From positions 1,436,001 to 1,500,000 of the forward strand of contig NZ_CP048268.1 of assembly GCF_019469265.1 (NCBI RefSeq): a stretch of DNA of 64,000 nucleotides, given 5' to 3'. Positions 55,296 to 64,000 of the stretch are shown here, one piece after another. The translations under genes were made by a program, and so were the position numbers. Source of the stretch: Lactobacillus panisapium. Lineage in GTDB: Bacteria > Bacillota > Bacilli > Lactobacillales > Lactobacillaceae. The first letter of the stretch is position 1. Each line of letters starts with the position of its first letter. The notes under the pieces were generated by a model, which made no database searches, was not told the DNA's origin, and saw nothing but the letters and a program-made list of their open reading frames with translations.

Positions 55296-55411
55296 CTTTT
55301 CTTTAAAACCAAGACAATTTAACTACTTAATTTGATAATTTTAATAATATTAAAAAGATAATTCTTACTTTTTAATTAATAAAAGAGATAGGTCATAACA
55401 ACTAGCAAGAA

Positions 55412-56329
55412 TTAAAATAGCACAAATGCCCGATTCCCAGTTACATAAACAGGCTTACCATGATATTTTTCTGCTAATTCAAAGAATCTCCCTTGACGAC
55501 TCACAAAGCGATAAACCTTGTTAGTTGTTAATTGATATGCTTTTTTACTGTTGGCAGTTGGATGATAGAATGCGTGTGTGTTAGGTAGTACAACCTTAAC
55601 CCGACCACCAATATTGTCGTGTGTAGCAATCGGATTGGATTTAGTTATGCCAGCTCGGCCATCAACCCATTGGTTCTTGCCAAGCTTAAGCGCACCGCCT
55701 TTTTCATCTAGGACTTTCCAGGTCGTATTGTATTTTAATGATCTAATACTATTTTTTAAGTTCGCACTATCATACAAATTACAACCTTTCTGATTAGTCA
55801 CAACAAATACACGTTCAATGTCCCATTTGGCTAGCGGGTGAATCGATGCCCTGTTATTTACGTCTTTTTTAAAAGAGGTTAGATTAAAGCTAGTTTTTAA
55901 CGGCAACACATTAATATTGCCGTCAACGTTTAATCCTCTATAGTTGCTAGTAAATTGCCAGATGGCCACGCCGTCCATACTTGGGAAGTAAGCCATGTTG
56001 GCAGAGTTAACTGCTGCCATTGTCGGATAGCTTGCCACCCATAGGCAGTTGCCGTATGTCTTGACGATACTTCTGTAATCTACCTGGTTGCGCATCGCCG
56101 ATGCCCCAGAATAAAACAATGGCACATAGCCGTTGCTTTTAATCACGGCCATTGCCGCTAAGATTGCTGAAGTGCTACTCGAGACACCGCAATAAATATT
56201 ATTGCCACTGCCATTTTCCCAATCGACAGCCAGGTATGTACCCTTGGGCAGACCAAGCTCAACTGCTTTCTTTTCGGCTCTCGTTGTGTCATCATGAGTT
56301 GCCTGTTGGGTAACAATGTATTGTGCCAC
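55412..56329 (-). pseudogene. GH25 endolysin, N-terminally truncated
   Basis: 305 residues. The N-terminal ~75 residues of a GH25 muramidase, with the first catalytic Asp, are missing. What remains is AVDWENGSG (D36, E38 of the reading), LFYSGASAMRNQ, VASYPTM and VAIWQFTSN, then two C-terminal cell-wall-binding repeats (from about residue 168 and 240) with SLAP-like HAFYHPTANSKKAYQL. The open reading begins at a GTG with no ribosome site, and the same frame has a stop about 20 nt upstream, so it is not an intact gene. Downstream of the holin fragment, into which it is spliced. Confidence 0.85.
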
Positions 56330-56334
56330 ATCAT

Positions 56335-56463
56335 AAAGCCTCTTATCTTATCGGCCACGGCAGTATTGTGCTGCCGTGCATAAAAATAGATAGCTACAAT
56401 ACCTACAGCAATCGGCACAATGTATGGTAATACTGCTTTTAGAATATTAGTAATTTAAGTCAT
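56335..56463 (-). pseudogene. phage holin fragment
   Basis: The reading ITNILKAVLPYIVPIAVGIV then AIYFYARQHN is a typical short holin with one N-terminal membrane helix. Its ATG (56463) is followed by ACT and then TAA, a nonsense codon at position 3. The reading is cut off after ADKIRGF, where endolysin sequence in another frame begins, so a deletion removed the end of the holin and the start of the lysin. Confidence 0.75.
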
Positions 56464-56488
56464 TTTAATTCTCGCAAAAAAATAACGC

Positions 56489-56698
56489 CTATTGGCGCTT
56501 TCTCAATTCTTCTTCAAGTTTTTCAGTTTTTTCTTTCTGTTTGTAGTAATCTTTTTTAAACTCATCCCTTTCTGCTGTTAATTCTTTAATAATCGCCTCG
56601 TAATCTGCCTTATTATATTTATGGGTTACGGCAAGCACTGTACTAATTGTGCCAAACAAGCCAACCATTACTTGTAACAAATTAATTAAATCATGCAA
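56489..56698 (-). CDS. small phage protein with membrane segment and coiled coil
   Basis: 69 residues from TTG 56698, which has GGGG 8 nt upstream; a longer reading to 56770 exists. LLQVMVGLFGTISTVLAV is a membrane segment, followed by a charged coiled coil (LTAERDEFKKDYYKQKEKTE). Small proteins of this type sit just before holins in Lactobacillus phages. It is upstream of the holin fragment. Confidence 0.6.
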   Translation of the reverse strand: MHDLINLLQVMVGLFGTISTVLAVTHKYNKADYEAIIKELTAERDEFKKDYYKQKEKTEKLEEELRKRQ

Positions 56699-56777
56699 GT
56701 GATCATCCCCTATCTCATATATGTTTTTCTTACAATCACGCAAAAAAATGTTAGTCACTAGTATGTGCAATTTTCAT

Positions 56778-57017
56778 CTAACTATCACAAAAGGCAAGCT
56801 TAATTTTGGCCACCGTTAAGCTATAACAGCTTAACTCAACTACTACCTGGAAATTTTCGAAACCATTACTAAAAATTTTGGGTTCATGATCTTTAACTGC
56901 TACATAGCGAAACTTAGGCTTAGGCTGCAAATCATAATTAGAAGCAATTTGTTTAACTAAGTAAAAGGACATTCCTGTTTTTGCTACAATATCATGCAAA
57001 TTAAAGCCGTCTTTCAT
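56778..57017 (-). CDS. small phage protein with HTH-like N-terminus
   Basis: 79 residues. LHDIVAKTGMSFYLVKQIAS resembles a helix-turn-helix. The C-terminus is hydrophobic beta-rich. ATG 57017 is used, but the ribosome site is weak and a GTG at 57032 is the alternative. I do not recognise the family. It lies just past the 51-codon gene at 57026-57181. Confidence 0.5.
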   Translation of the reverse strand: MKDGFNLHDIVAKTGMSFYLVKQIASNYDLQPKPKFRYVAVKDHEPKIFSNGFENFQVVVELSCYSLTVAKIKLAFCDS

Positions 57018-57025
57018 GAGGCCAA

Positions 57026-57181
57026 TTACCACTTTTCATATTTGGTCAAATCAATATTGTCATGGGCAGTAATGCCAATTTGCTCATGTATTTGATGCAA
57101 GATGAGATTGTTATCTGGAACTAAGTCCAATGAGCCATAATTAGCTTCGAGTTTATGGATTAGATAATATGTTATTTTCAA
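57026..57181 (-). CDS. 51-residue phage protein, function unknown
   Basis: TTG start at 57181 with AAGGAG 7 nt upstream; reads KITYYLIHKLEANYGSLDL and ends TKYEKW. It is a plausible small phage gene, overlapping the next gene only if that uses its GTG start. No family recognised. Confidence 0.55.
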   Translation of the reverse strand: MKITYYLIHKLEANYGSLDLVPDNNLILHQIHEQIGITAHDNIDLTKYEKW

Positions 57182-57443
57182 TTCAATTCTCCTTTCACTG
57201 CAAATGTGTTATTAATTGCTCAAATAGTTACAATATCCATCATTCGTGATAAAATTTAACTATGACAAATAAAATAAAACTAATAATAAACCTGTAGCGT
57301 CAATAAGCAGTTATAATATTTAGTTTTATTTTTAATTACTTAATTACTTGATGAAATCAATTATCAACCACTTTAAGTAAAAAGTCAACATTTTTTAATC
57401 ATGTGCGATAATTTTGTTTGATGGAAACGTGAGGAAAACTGAA

Positions 57444-57788
57444 ATGACTACTTTAGATCGAATTAAAGTAATTGCGAAAAAGAAGGGTTGGTCATCGTTG
57501 CAAAGTCTAGCGCTTAAAGCAGGAATTGGTGCCAACAGTATTTATCGCTGGGATAAGCAAACACCCAGTACAGCAAGTTTGAAAAAAGTGGCTAAAGTAT
57601 TGCATGTCTCCGTTAATGATTTACTCGGTGAATCAAGTCCAGCAGAAACAGTCAAACGAATTGACTTAGCTGACGACATTCCACTTGCTTATAATGGAAA
57701 AGCAGTCCCTGAAAAATATCTTGATATAATCCGTAACCTAATGGACTCTGATTTTAAAGAAGGCAAAAAAGGTGGAAAATTTAATTAA
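57444..57788 (+). CDS. XRE-family phage repressor
   Basis: 114 residues. The HTH is about residues 6-58: LDRIKVIAKKKGW, LALKAGIGANSIYRWDKQ, LKKVAKVLHVSVNDLLGE. The tail has no peptidase domain. Start at 57444 has GAGGA 8 nt upstream. It overlaps the next gene, an ImmA-like protease, by 17 nt, and diverges from the small phage genes with a 262-nt operator region between them. This is the usual immunity module of ICEs and prophages; the repressor is likely cleaved by the partner protease. Confidence 0.87.
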   Translation: MTTLDRIKVIAKKKGWSSLQSLALKAGIGANSIYRWDKQTPSTASLKKVAKVLHVSVNDLLGESSPAETVKRIDLADDIPLAYNGKAVPEKYLDIIRNLMDSDFKEGKKGGKFN

Positions 57789-58179
57789 ATACATGCTAAA
57801 TTATGCATTTGACCATGGAATTAGTTACGCGTTATTAGACCAGATTGATCCTGATTATCCCTCAGTTTCTTTTACTGATATTGGTAGAATGGTTATCAAT
57901 CTCAATTGGAAAAAGCAAAATGAAATACCTTTTATGATTGGTCATGAAATTGGCCATTTTGCCAACGGCGATAAGGGAACTTTTTACTATATTAATTTGA
58001 GTACACCGGTTGAACACCAGGCCGATTTATTTTCACTAAACCTAATCTACAAATATGCTTCAAAGCAGTTCTATACATTCGATGAGCCCGGACCTTTTAT
58101 GCAGCAGTTCGCTATACCCTATCGTCTAGAAGGAGCTACCTACAAGCTATTTCAGAAAAATAATGATTTAATCTTCTAA
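57772..58179 (+). CDS. ImmA/IrrE-family metallopeptidase
   Basis: 135 residues. The zinc site is HEIGHFANGD with the third ligand Glu in PVEHQADLFS. ImmA-type proteases cleave the phage or ICE repressor encoded next to them after DNA damage. Start is a GTG at 57772 with AAGGC upstream, overlapping the repressor gene by 17 nt. All catalytic residues are present. Confidence 0.88.
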   Translation: MENLIKYMLNYAFDHGISYALLDQIDPDYPSVSFTDIGRMVINLNWKKQNEIPFMIGHEIGHFANGDKGTFYYINLSTPVEHQADLFSLNLIYKYASKQFYTFDEPGPFMQQFAIPYRLEGATYKLFQKNNDLIF

Positions 58180-58185
58180 AAACGC

Positions 58186-58222
58186 AAAAGGCAGTTAAGT
58201 TTAACTTAGTTGTCTTTTTCCT
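58186..58222 (+). terminator. terminator of the repressor-protease operon
   Basis: AAGGCAGTTAAG and CTTAGTTGTCTT pair with several G-T pairs, followed by TTTTTCC, 7 nt past the protease stop. Confidence 0.65.
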
Positions 58223-58847
58223 TTAATTAATTATATATTTTACAAAACAAAAAATAGTTACTATAAATCAGTTAAGTGACTATTCAATATTAATTATAAA
58301 GTTTTAAAAACATTAATTATATCTTTTTATATACATTATTATGTAAAAAATTGACTTAAAGGCTTTTATTGCCTTTAAATAAATTAGAGCAGATAAACTT
58401 GGTACCCTTCTGAATGCCTCATTAAAAGCATCTCCAGGAATCTTTCACATCTAATTATTTCATTTGCATTGCCACTTGTTTGTGATTAGCATAAGCCGCA
58501 TTAACATATCCTTTTGGCTTTAGAAGGGCATGCTTGTATAAGTTTAGAGCTGTTTCTGTTTGATATAATTAGCTTAATTTTTCTTTTTTGGTCACCTCAA
58601 TTCGCCTAAGCCAGCAACTAATATATTAGCATTTTTACACACTATACTATACTGCGTCTCTGCAGAACAAATTTATATTTTTGACGTTTCAAAATCGCAT
58701 TGGATTCCCTAGATAATTTTGCTAAAAACTAATGCTTTTTGTTCAAAATAATTTGTATTTTATTCCATAATATATTGTACCTTTAGTGTATAATAATACA
58801 TATCATATATTTAGTATTGAATTATTATTCCTAAAAAGGAGATTTTT
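58223..58847. other. 625-nt gap in the prophage with a coding fragment
   Basis: No intact gene. On the minus strand a short open frame (58455-58568) reads LYKHALLKPKGYVNAAYANH and stops after KQVAMQMK. It has no start or ribosome site, and looks like the tail of a lost gene of unknown family. An A/T-rich promoter-like stretch precedes the next gene. Confidence 0.3.
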
Positions 58848-59318
58848 ATGGACTACAAACAAGCTGTTTGTTTAAATGGTCACCAGGCCAGTATAGATAT
58901 TAATATAAATGAAAGTGTTGATTCTTTTTGCACTGAATGTGGAGCTAAATTAATTACCAATTGCACGAATTGCAATTATCTTATTGAGGGAGATTGGTCT
59001 CGATCAGGAAATGGATTTGTAGATTTGACTCATCATAACGTTTTTATTCCTAAATATTGTGAAAAATGTGGGAAGCCATATCCCTGGACTCAATCAGCAC
59101 TCAAGGCAATTAGTGAAACGGTAAACCTATCAGAATTAGATAATAATCAGAAAGATGATTTAAAGGAAACTATTCCAGATTTACTTTCTGATACTCCAAA
59201 ATCAAAACTAGCTGTGTTGAAATGGAAGAGTATTGGTAAGTCTTTACTTCCATATATTCATGACATTATTGTTGAAGTTGCTTCCGAATCAATTGTTAAA
59301 GCACTGTATGGTAGATAA
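58848..59318 (+). CDS. DUF2321 zinc-ribbon protein
   Basis: 156 residues. Four cysteine pairs or singles fit two zinc ribbons: C8, C28-x2-C31, C39-x2-C42, C71-x2-C74. GDWSRSGNGF, YCEKCGKPYPWT and ALKAISETVNL match the DUF2321 family, whose function is unknown. The C-terminal half (KSIGKSLLPYIHDIIVEVAS) is helical. AAAAGGAG is upstream at 9 nt. It is intact while its neighbours are decayed, so it may be maintained cargo of the prophage. Confidence 0.82.
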   Translation: MDYKQAVCLNGHQASIDININESVDSFCTECGAKLITNCTNCNYLIEGDWSRSGNGFVDLTHHNVFIPKYCEKCGKPYPWTQSALKAISETVNLSELDNNQKDDLKETIPDLLSDTPKSKLAVLKWKSIGKSLLPYIHDIIVEVASESIVKALYGR

Positions 59319-59463
59319 CTTATATCCACATTGTTCACAATAATTATCTTTATGTACTTTGTGCTTACAGTATTTATAATGTACAAACTCACCGTTTTAT
59401 CGGATTGTGTTGTTTTTTGTCTTTGCAATATTTACATTCACTTTCTATTTTAGTTATCTCCAT
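59319..59463 (-). pseudogene. small zinc-ribbon protein, frameshifted
   Basis: ATG at 59461-59463 after GAGGAT reads ECKYCKDKKQHNPIKR then a stop. In the next frame the reading continues as EFVHYKYCKHKVHKDNYCEQCGYKLS, completing a two-ribbon protein. One indel near 59390 breaks it. Unknown function; of phage type. Confidence 0.5.
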
Positions 59464-59552
59464 ATCCTCATTGTCTAGCAATTAATTATCGGTTACGTTT
59501 TCAAGGAACGAGTATTAGACGCTTTACTTTAACGATATAATTTTCTGACATG

Positions 59553-59797
59553 AGTTATTGTTAGTCCTCCACTATTAGCCGAGCAGAATATGTTCCTATA
59601 TTTCTTACTCAAGGACTAATTAGTGATATTATTTTTGCTTTGAAATGTAAAGGTAGATCGATGGAAGCAACTCTATCTGACGGTAATATTGTTTTCGTAA
59701 AAAAACTTCTGAAGTTGAAGATGGAGAAATAGTCGCTGTTTTAATCAACAACGATGAAGCAGCAACTTTAAGAAGTAGGTTTAGTAGCGCAAATTAA
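59553..59797 (+). pseudogene. S24-family (LexA/CI-like) repressor, C-terminal fragment with two frameshifts
   Basis: Joining frames gives PPLLAEQN, EYVPIFLTQGLISDIIFALK, KGRSMEATLSDGNIVFVKK and TSEVEDGEIVAVLINNDEAA. The catalytic Ser lies in GRSM. The second frameshift is in an A7 run (59698-59704), where one A appears lost. The N-terminal HTH is missing. Confidence 0.75.
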
Positions 59798-59979
59798 AAA
59801 AGCTTTTACTTTGCAAGGTGATGACAAGCTTGAAGCCTATAAAGAAATTGCTGTTCAAATGAATATGACCCCTGATTCCGTTACAGCCTTAAATCAGAAA
59901 GATTTTGAGCAAAAACTTCAGAATTATGCAAATTCAATGGATTCAGCAAAGAATGTGATTGAACAAGGAGGCAAATAAT
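59772..59979 (+). pseudogene. phage gene fragment of unknown function
   Basis: EVGLVAQIKKAFTLQGDD then KLEAYKEIAVQMNMTPDSV and so on, ending QGGK stop. No start or ribosome site; overlaps the end of the S24 fragment. Helical, family not recognised. Further right, 59980-60167 holds a short broken frame (MSDTIQKEKLSKK) without a clear identity. Confidence 0.35.
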
Positions 59980-60167
59980 GTGTATTAACAATAAACTTAA
60001 ACCCTATGTTTCTATACTTTAGATAGTGAAAAAAGGTGATTTGTGATGATAAAGATATGTCAGATACAATTCAAAAAGAAAAGCTTTCGAAAAAACTAAT
60101 GAAGAATTAATTCCTGGTAATGATTAATTTTTTGTAGCTAGTTTAGAAATTAATAAGAATCAAGGAT

Positions 60168-60398
60168 ATGAAATTTAGATATAATTTGGGAGTTCGAAAA
60201 CTACTTCATTTAAATGAAACTTTAAATGAAAGTTCTATAATTGATAGCCCAAATTGGACTTCAGGAGCATACCCAGATGTTTTACCAGCTAGTTTTAAAG
60301 AGAAATGGTCAAAGATAGTAAATATAGAGCTTAAATATAAAGTAAAGAAAAAAATGAAGACTCTAAAAGGATGCGATTTAGATTTTTTTATAAAATAG
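60168..60398 (+). CDS. 76-codon open frame in the decayed prophage, function unknown
   Basis: ATG 60168 follows AAGGAT. The reading NWTSGAYPDVLPASFKEKW then KIVNIELKYKVKKKM is coherent but not recognised. Lysine-rich, no membrane segment. It may be a remnant rather than a working gene. Confidence 0.35.
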   Translation: MKFRYNLGVRKLLHLNETLNESSIIDSPNWTSGAYPDVLPASFKEKWSKIVNIELKYKVKKKMKTLKGCDLDFFIK

Positions 60399-60440
60399 AA
60401 AAATTAGGGTAAAACAAAAAAGATTTTAAGATGAAGTTAA

Positions 60441-61595
60441 CCCTCTAGTTGGACCAAAATCTATCTGGAGGGTTTTACTATGGTTAAATTTACCGTTGAA
60501 CAAAAATTACAAGCTCTTAATTTGCTCAAAGAAGGCTACAGCACCTGCTTTTTGGCGCAAATAATTGGTACTGAATCACATCAAAAAATTGATACTTGAG
60601 TGCGTATACCAGCACTTTTTGGTGTAAGGCTTAGAAATTCGGCACACACCACAAAATTATGGTAGTTATTTCAAGCTCCAAGTCTTAAATTGGAAAAAAG
60701 ATCAAGACGAGACTTATCAAAATACCGCCATTCACTTCAAGATTTCCTCCCTTAGCTTAATTTATATTTTGGAAAAACGTCTTGCTGAGGGTGGACTTAA
60801 TGCGCTCTTTACCAAACGAGGCCGACCACCTATGAACAAATCACCTAAAAAATAGTTAAGTATGCCAACAGCGAGTCATCCAAATTAGAGCGGCTACGTT
60901 CAGAAAACCGCCAGCTCTACATTGAGAACGACTACTTAAAAAAGTCGAAGCCACAGCTCGGCGCAAAGACTCTCAACGCAAGAAGAACGGACCATCATCC
61001 AAGAGCTAAGGCATGAGCATAACTATCAGCTGCAAGAACTATTGGACTATAGCTTTTTAGCCAAGAGCACCTATGAGTATCACCTGCGCAGCAGGTGGAA
61101 AAGATACAGCGATCGGGCTTTACTGTCGCTAATTAAAGTAGTTAAACGTCATAATCCCAGCTTTGGCTATCTGCCGATGACCGATACACTAAAAATCAAG
61201 TATGGCCTTAAGCCGGGGTTATAGCCTGATAAAGGGGCACACAAGATGGATTCATCCAAGGTCCTCATCAGCGCAAGAAGGCCAAGAATCGCTTTTACCA
61301 AAAGTTTAAGACGAATCGGCCCTATCTCACCGATATCAGCGAGTTTCGCTATGGCAATTAGAGCATGAGAGAACAGATATATTTTTAAGATCTTTAAAGT
61401 GGTGAAATATTAGCTACATTATTAGTCAGGAGCCACAGACCAAGCATGTTATGGACGTGCTCAAGCGGGTTTTGGCCATCTTGCATAAAATTACATTACC
61501 GCATGACGATTCACAGCGACCAGGGCATCCAATACCAGTCCAAAGCATATTTCCAGACCCTAAAGAAGCGAGAGTCTCTTTCACATCCATTGTGA
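60441..61595 (+). mobile_element. degenerate IS3-family insertion sequence, 3' truncated
   Basis: Reads through several frameshifts and stops as an IS3/IS1223-like orfA-orfB: MVKFTVEQKLQALNLLKEGY, ALFTKRGRPPMNKSPKK, LERLRSENRQLYIENDYLKK, LDYSFLAKSTYEYHLRSRW and then MTIHSDQGIQYQSKAYFQTL. Its right end is lost and runs into the integrase fragment. GC content is higher than in the surrounding phage DNA. It differs from the element at 36720-38181. Confidence 0.8.
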
Positions 61596-62045
61596 ATAAT
61601 AATTTCCAAGAAACCACAAGACCACGTAGAGATATTGAGCACAATGTATTATATACAAGAAAAGAATTAAAACTATTTTTAGATGCTTCAAAAAAATAGC
61701 AACACAGCTTATACTTATTTCAAATTATTATCTTCCACTGATTTAAGACGATAAGCTTTAACTTGGAAAAATATTGATTTAAACTATCAAAAGTTATCAG
61801 TTAATAAAACTTTGGCATATGAACTAGACGGAAAAATTATAATGCAACCAGCAAAAAGCAAAAAATCCAAACGAATTTTGCCTATTTATCCCAACTTACC
61901 CGAATTTCTTTTAGATTATCGAAAAGAGCAAAAATTTTGTATGACAAAGTTTTTCATCAAAATGATGGAACTTATTTTAATTTAACAGCACCCGGTAACT
62001 GACGGATTACTGTCCATAGTTTTATGCCGTGCGTTTGCTGTAAAG
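61596..62045 (+). pseudogene. tyrosine-type phage integrase, fragment with stops and frameshifts
   Basis: Frames combine to LYTRKELKLFLDASKK, NTAYTYFKLLSSTDLRR (catalytic Arg region, TGLRRGE-like), ALTWKNIDLNYQKLSVNKTL, KIIMQPAKSKKSKRILPIY and RITVHSF. At least three breaks separate these parts. The N-terminal domain is replaced by the IS remnant. It ends about 55 nt from tRNA-Ser, the expected attachment side. Confidence 0.8.
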
Positions 62046-62049
62046 ACAA

Positions 62050-62088
62050 ATAAAAAACACTGTTAAATAATGATTTAACAGTGTTTAT
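62050..62088 (-). terminator. terminator of the rRNA-tRNA operon
   Basis: AACACTGTTAAAT and its near-perfect complement form the stem, followed by TTTTTTA on the minus strand, 12 nt past tRNA-Ser. Confidence 0.85.
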
Positions 62089-62099
62089 AATCGAAATTA

Positions 62100-62191
62100 C
62101 GGAGTGTGAGAGATTTGAACTCTCGATACAGGATTAAAACCCGTATACATGATTTCCAATCATGCTCCTTAAGCCACTCGGACAACACTCC
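62100..62191 (-). tRNA. tRNA-Ser (GGA)
   Basis: 92 nt with a long variable arm. Acceptor GGAGTGT / ACACTCC, anticodon loop TTGGAAA with anticodon GGA. Last gene of the rRNA operon and the probable attachment site of the decayed prophage. Confidence 0.93.
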
Positions 62192-62197
62192 ATAAAG

Positions 62198-62270
62198 CTC
62201 CGGCTGTCAGACTCGAACTGACGACATCTTGATTAACAGTCAAGCGCTCTACCAACTGAGCTAAGCCGGA
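62198..62270 (-). tRNA. tRNA-Asn (GTT)
   Basis: 73 nt. Acceptor TCCGGCT / AGCCGGA, anticodon stem CTTGA / TCAAG around CTGTTAA, anticodon GTT. Between 5S rRNA and tRNA-Ser. Confidence 0.95.
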
Positions 62271-62281
62271 ATATTAAAAAA

Positions 62282-62399
62282 GCACGGCAGCTTCCTACCC
62301 TCGCAGGCAGTCTCCCACCAACTACTCTCGGCGTGAAGAAGCTTAACTGCTGTGTTCGGCATGGTTACAGGTGTTTCCTTCTTGCTATTGCCACCGTAC
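62282..62399 (-). rRNA. rrf: 5S ribosomal RNA
   Basis: 118 nt. Ends GTACGGTGGC and GCTGCCGTGC pair perfectly with G-T pairs, and CATGCCGAACACAGCAGTTA is a typical internal sequence. Confidence 0.95.
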
Positions 62400-62475
62400 T
62401 TTTCTTTGCTTGAGTTCTTACACTCAAAACTAAATATAATCCATTCTCAAAACCTTACCAGATTGCTTGAGCCTG

Positions 62476-64000
<1,525 letters not shown>

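Larger units (their letters stand above)
54842..55411. other. 570-nt intergenic region upstream of the prophage
   Basis: No gene is seen. It contains a plus-strand promoter (55084-55112) and a bidirectional terminator (55250-55295); the rest is A/T-rich. Confidence 0.5.
55412..62045. mobile_element. decayed prophage
   Basis: Bounded by an endolysin remnant at the left and a tyrosine-integrase pseudogene at the right, next to tRNA-Ser. Contains a lysis module, small phage genes, a repressor/protease pair, S24 remnant, a DUF2321 gene and a degenerate IS3-type insertion. No capsid, terminase, tail or replication genes remain, so it cannot form phage. Confidence 0.85.

Noticed and set aside
55412..56329. 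The endolysin as a working gene
   Set aside because: It lacks the GH25 N-terminus and its first catalytic residue, and has no ribosome site.
57414..59318. A toxin-antitoxin or named anti-phage system in the prophage
   Set aside because: XRE plus HEIGH protease fits a phage immunity switch; no nuclease, kinase or other effector motif is visible nearby.

Overview
The window is a chromosomal segment of a low-GC Gram-positive bacterium, most likely Lactobacillus in the strict sense. The evidence is the A/T-rich coding sequence, several TTG starts behind strong Shine-Dalgarno sites, T-box leaders before argS and leuS, an SMK-box (SAM-III) leader before metK, a PepI-type proline iminopeptidase, and a conserved ecs/hit/prsA/yhaMNO neighbourhood. 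The species cannot be fixed by reading alone. Most genes lie on the minus strand, as does the rRNA operon that enters at the right edge (23S, 5S, tRNA-Asn, tRNA-Ser).

Layout. 1-3155: catabolite-controlled sugar operon (TIM-barrel isomerase/epimerase, PTS EIIBC, DeoR regulator). 3635-6957: murC, a YtpR-type RNA-binding protein, a thioredoxin-like protein, trmB. 6961-17944: the conserved Bacillota block ecsB-ecsA / hit / small membrane-anchored protein / prsA / yhaM-yhaN-yhaO-ylbF family / bifunctional PBP. 18030-29909: pseudouridine synthase, pepI with an oligopeptide-binding lipoprotein, a serine hydrolase, a fumarate-reductase-like flavoprotein with a divergent LysR regulator, an esterase, an aldo/keto reductase with a MerR-type promoter, a phosphatase and fba. 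30011-36719: argS (T-box), L,D-transpeptidase, NAD(P)HX dehydratase, D,D-carboxypeptidase lipoprotein, a second LysR regulator divergent from an unusual gap. 36720-38181: an IS3-family element inserted exactly at the stop codon of gap. 38344-50402: tRNA-Leu, PspC, a MurJ/YtgP-like flippase, leuS (T-box), PAP2 phosphatase, quinone reductase-like protein, two paralogous 14-TM exporters, metK with SMK box, tRNA-Val and tRNA-Glu. 50554-54186: beta-glucoside operon rpiR-bglA-celB with a cre inside its promoter. Two more identical tRNA-Val genes follow.

55412-62045 is a heavily decayed prophage. It holds a truncated GH25 endolysin fused to a broken holin, small phage genes, an apparently intact XRE repressor/ImmA-like protease pair, an intact DUF2321 zinc-ribbon protein, frameshifted S24 repressor and zinc-ribbon remnants, a degenerate IS3-type element and a tyrosine-integrase pseudogene about 55 bp from tRNA-Ser. 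Structural, replication and packaging genes are missing.

The most informative observations are: an extra C in the IS orfA C-run that fuses the HTH in frame with orfB while the coiled coil is out of frame; the IS separating gap from its terminator; an exporter 18 bp downstream of metK under the SAM riboswitch; a 19-bp-spacer MerR-type promoter before the aldo/keto reductase; a strong orphan promoter plus terminator suggesting a small RNA at 55084-55295; and the selective survival of repressor, protease and DUF2321 genes inside a dead prophage. I see no CRISPR array and no recognisable multi-gene defence system.
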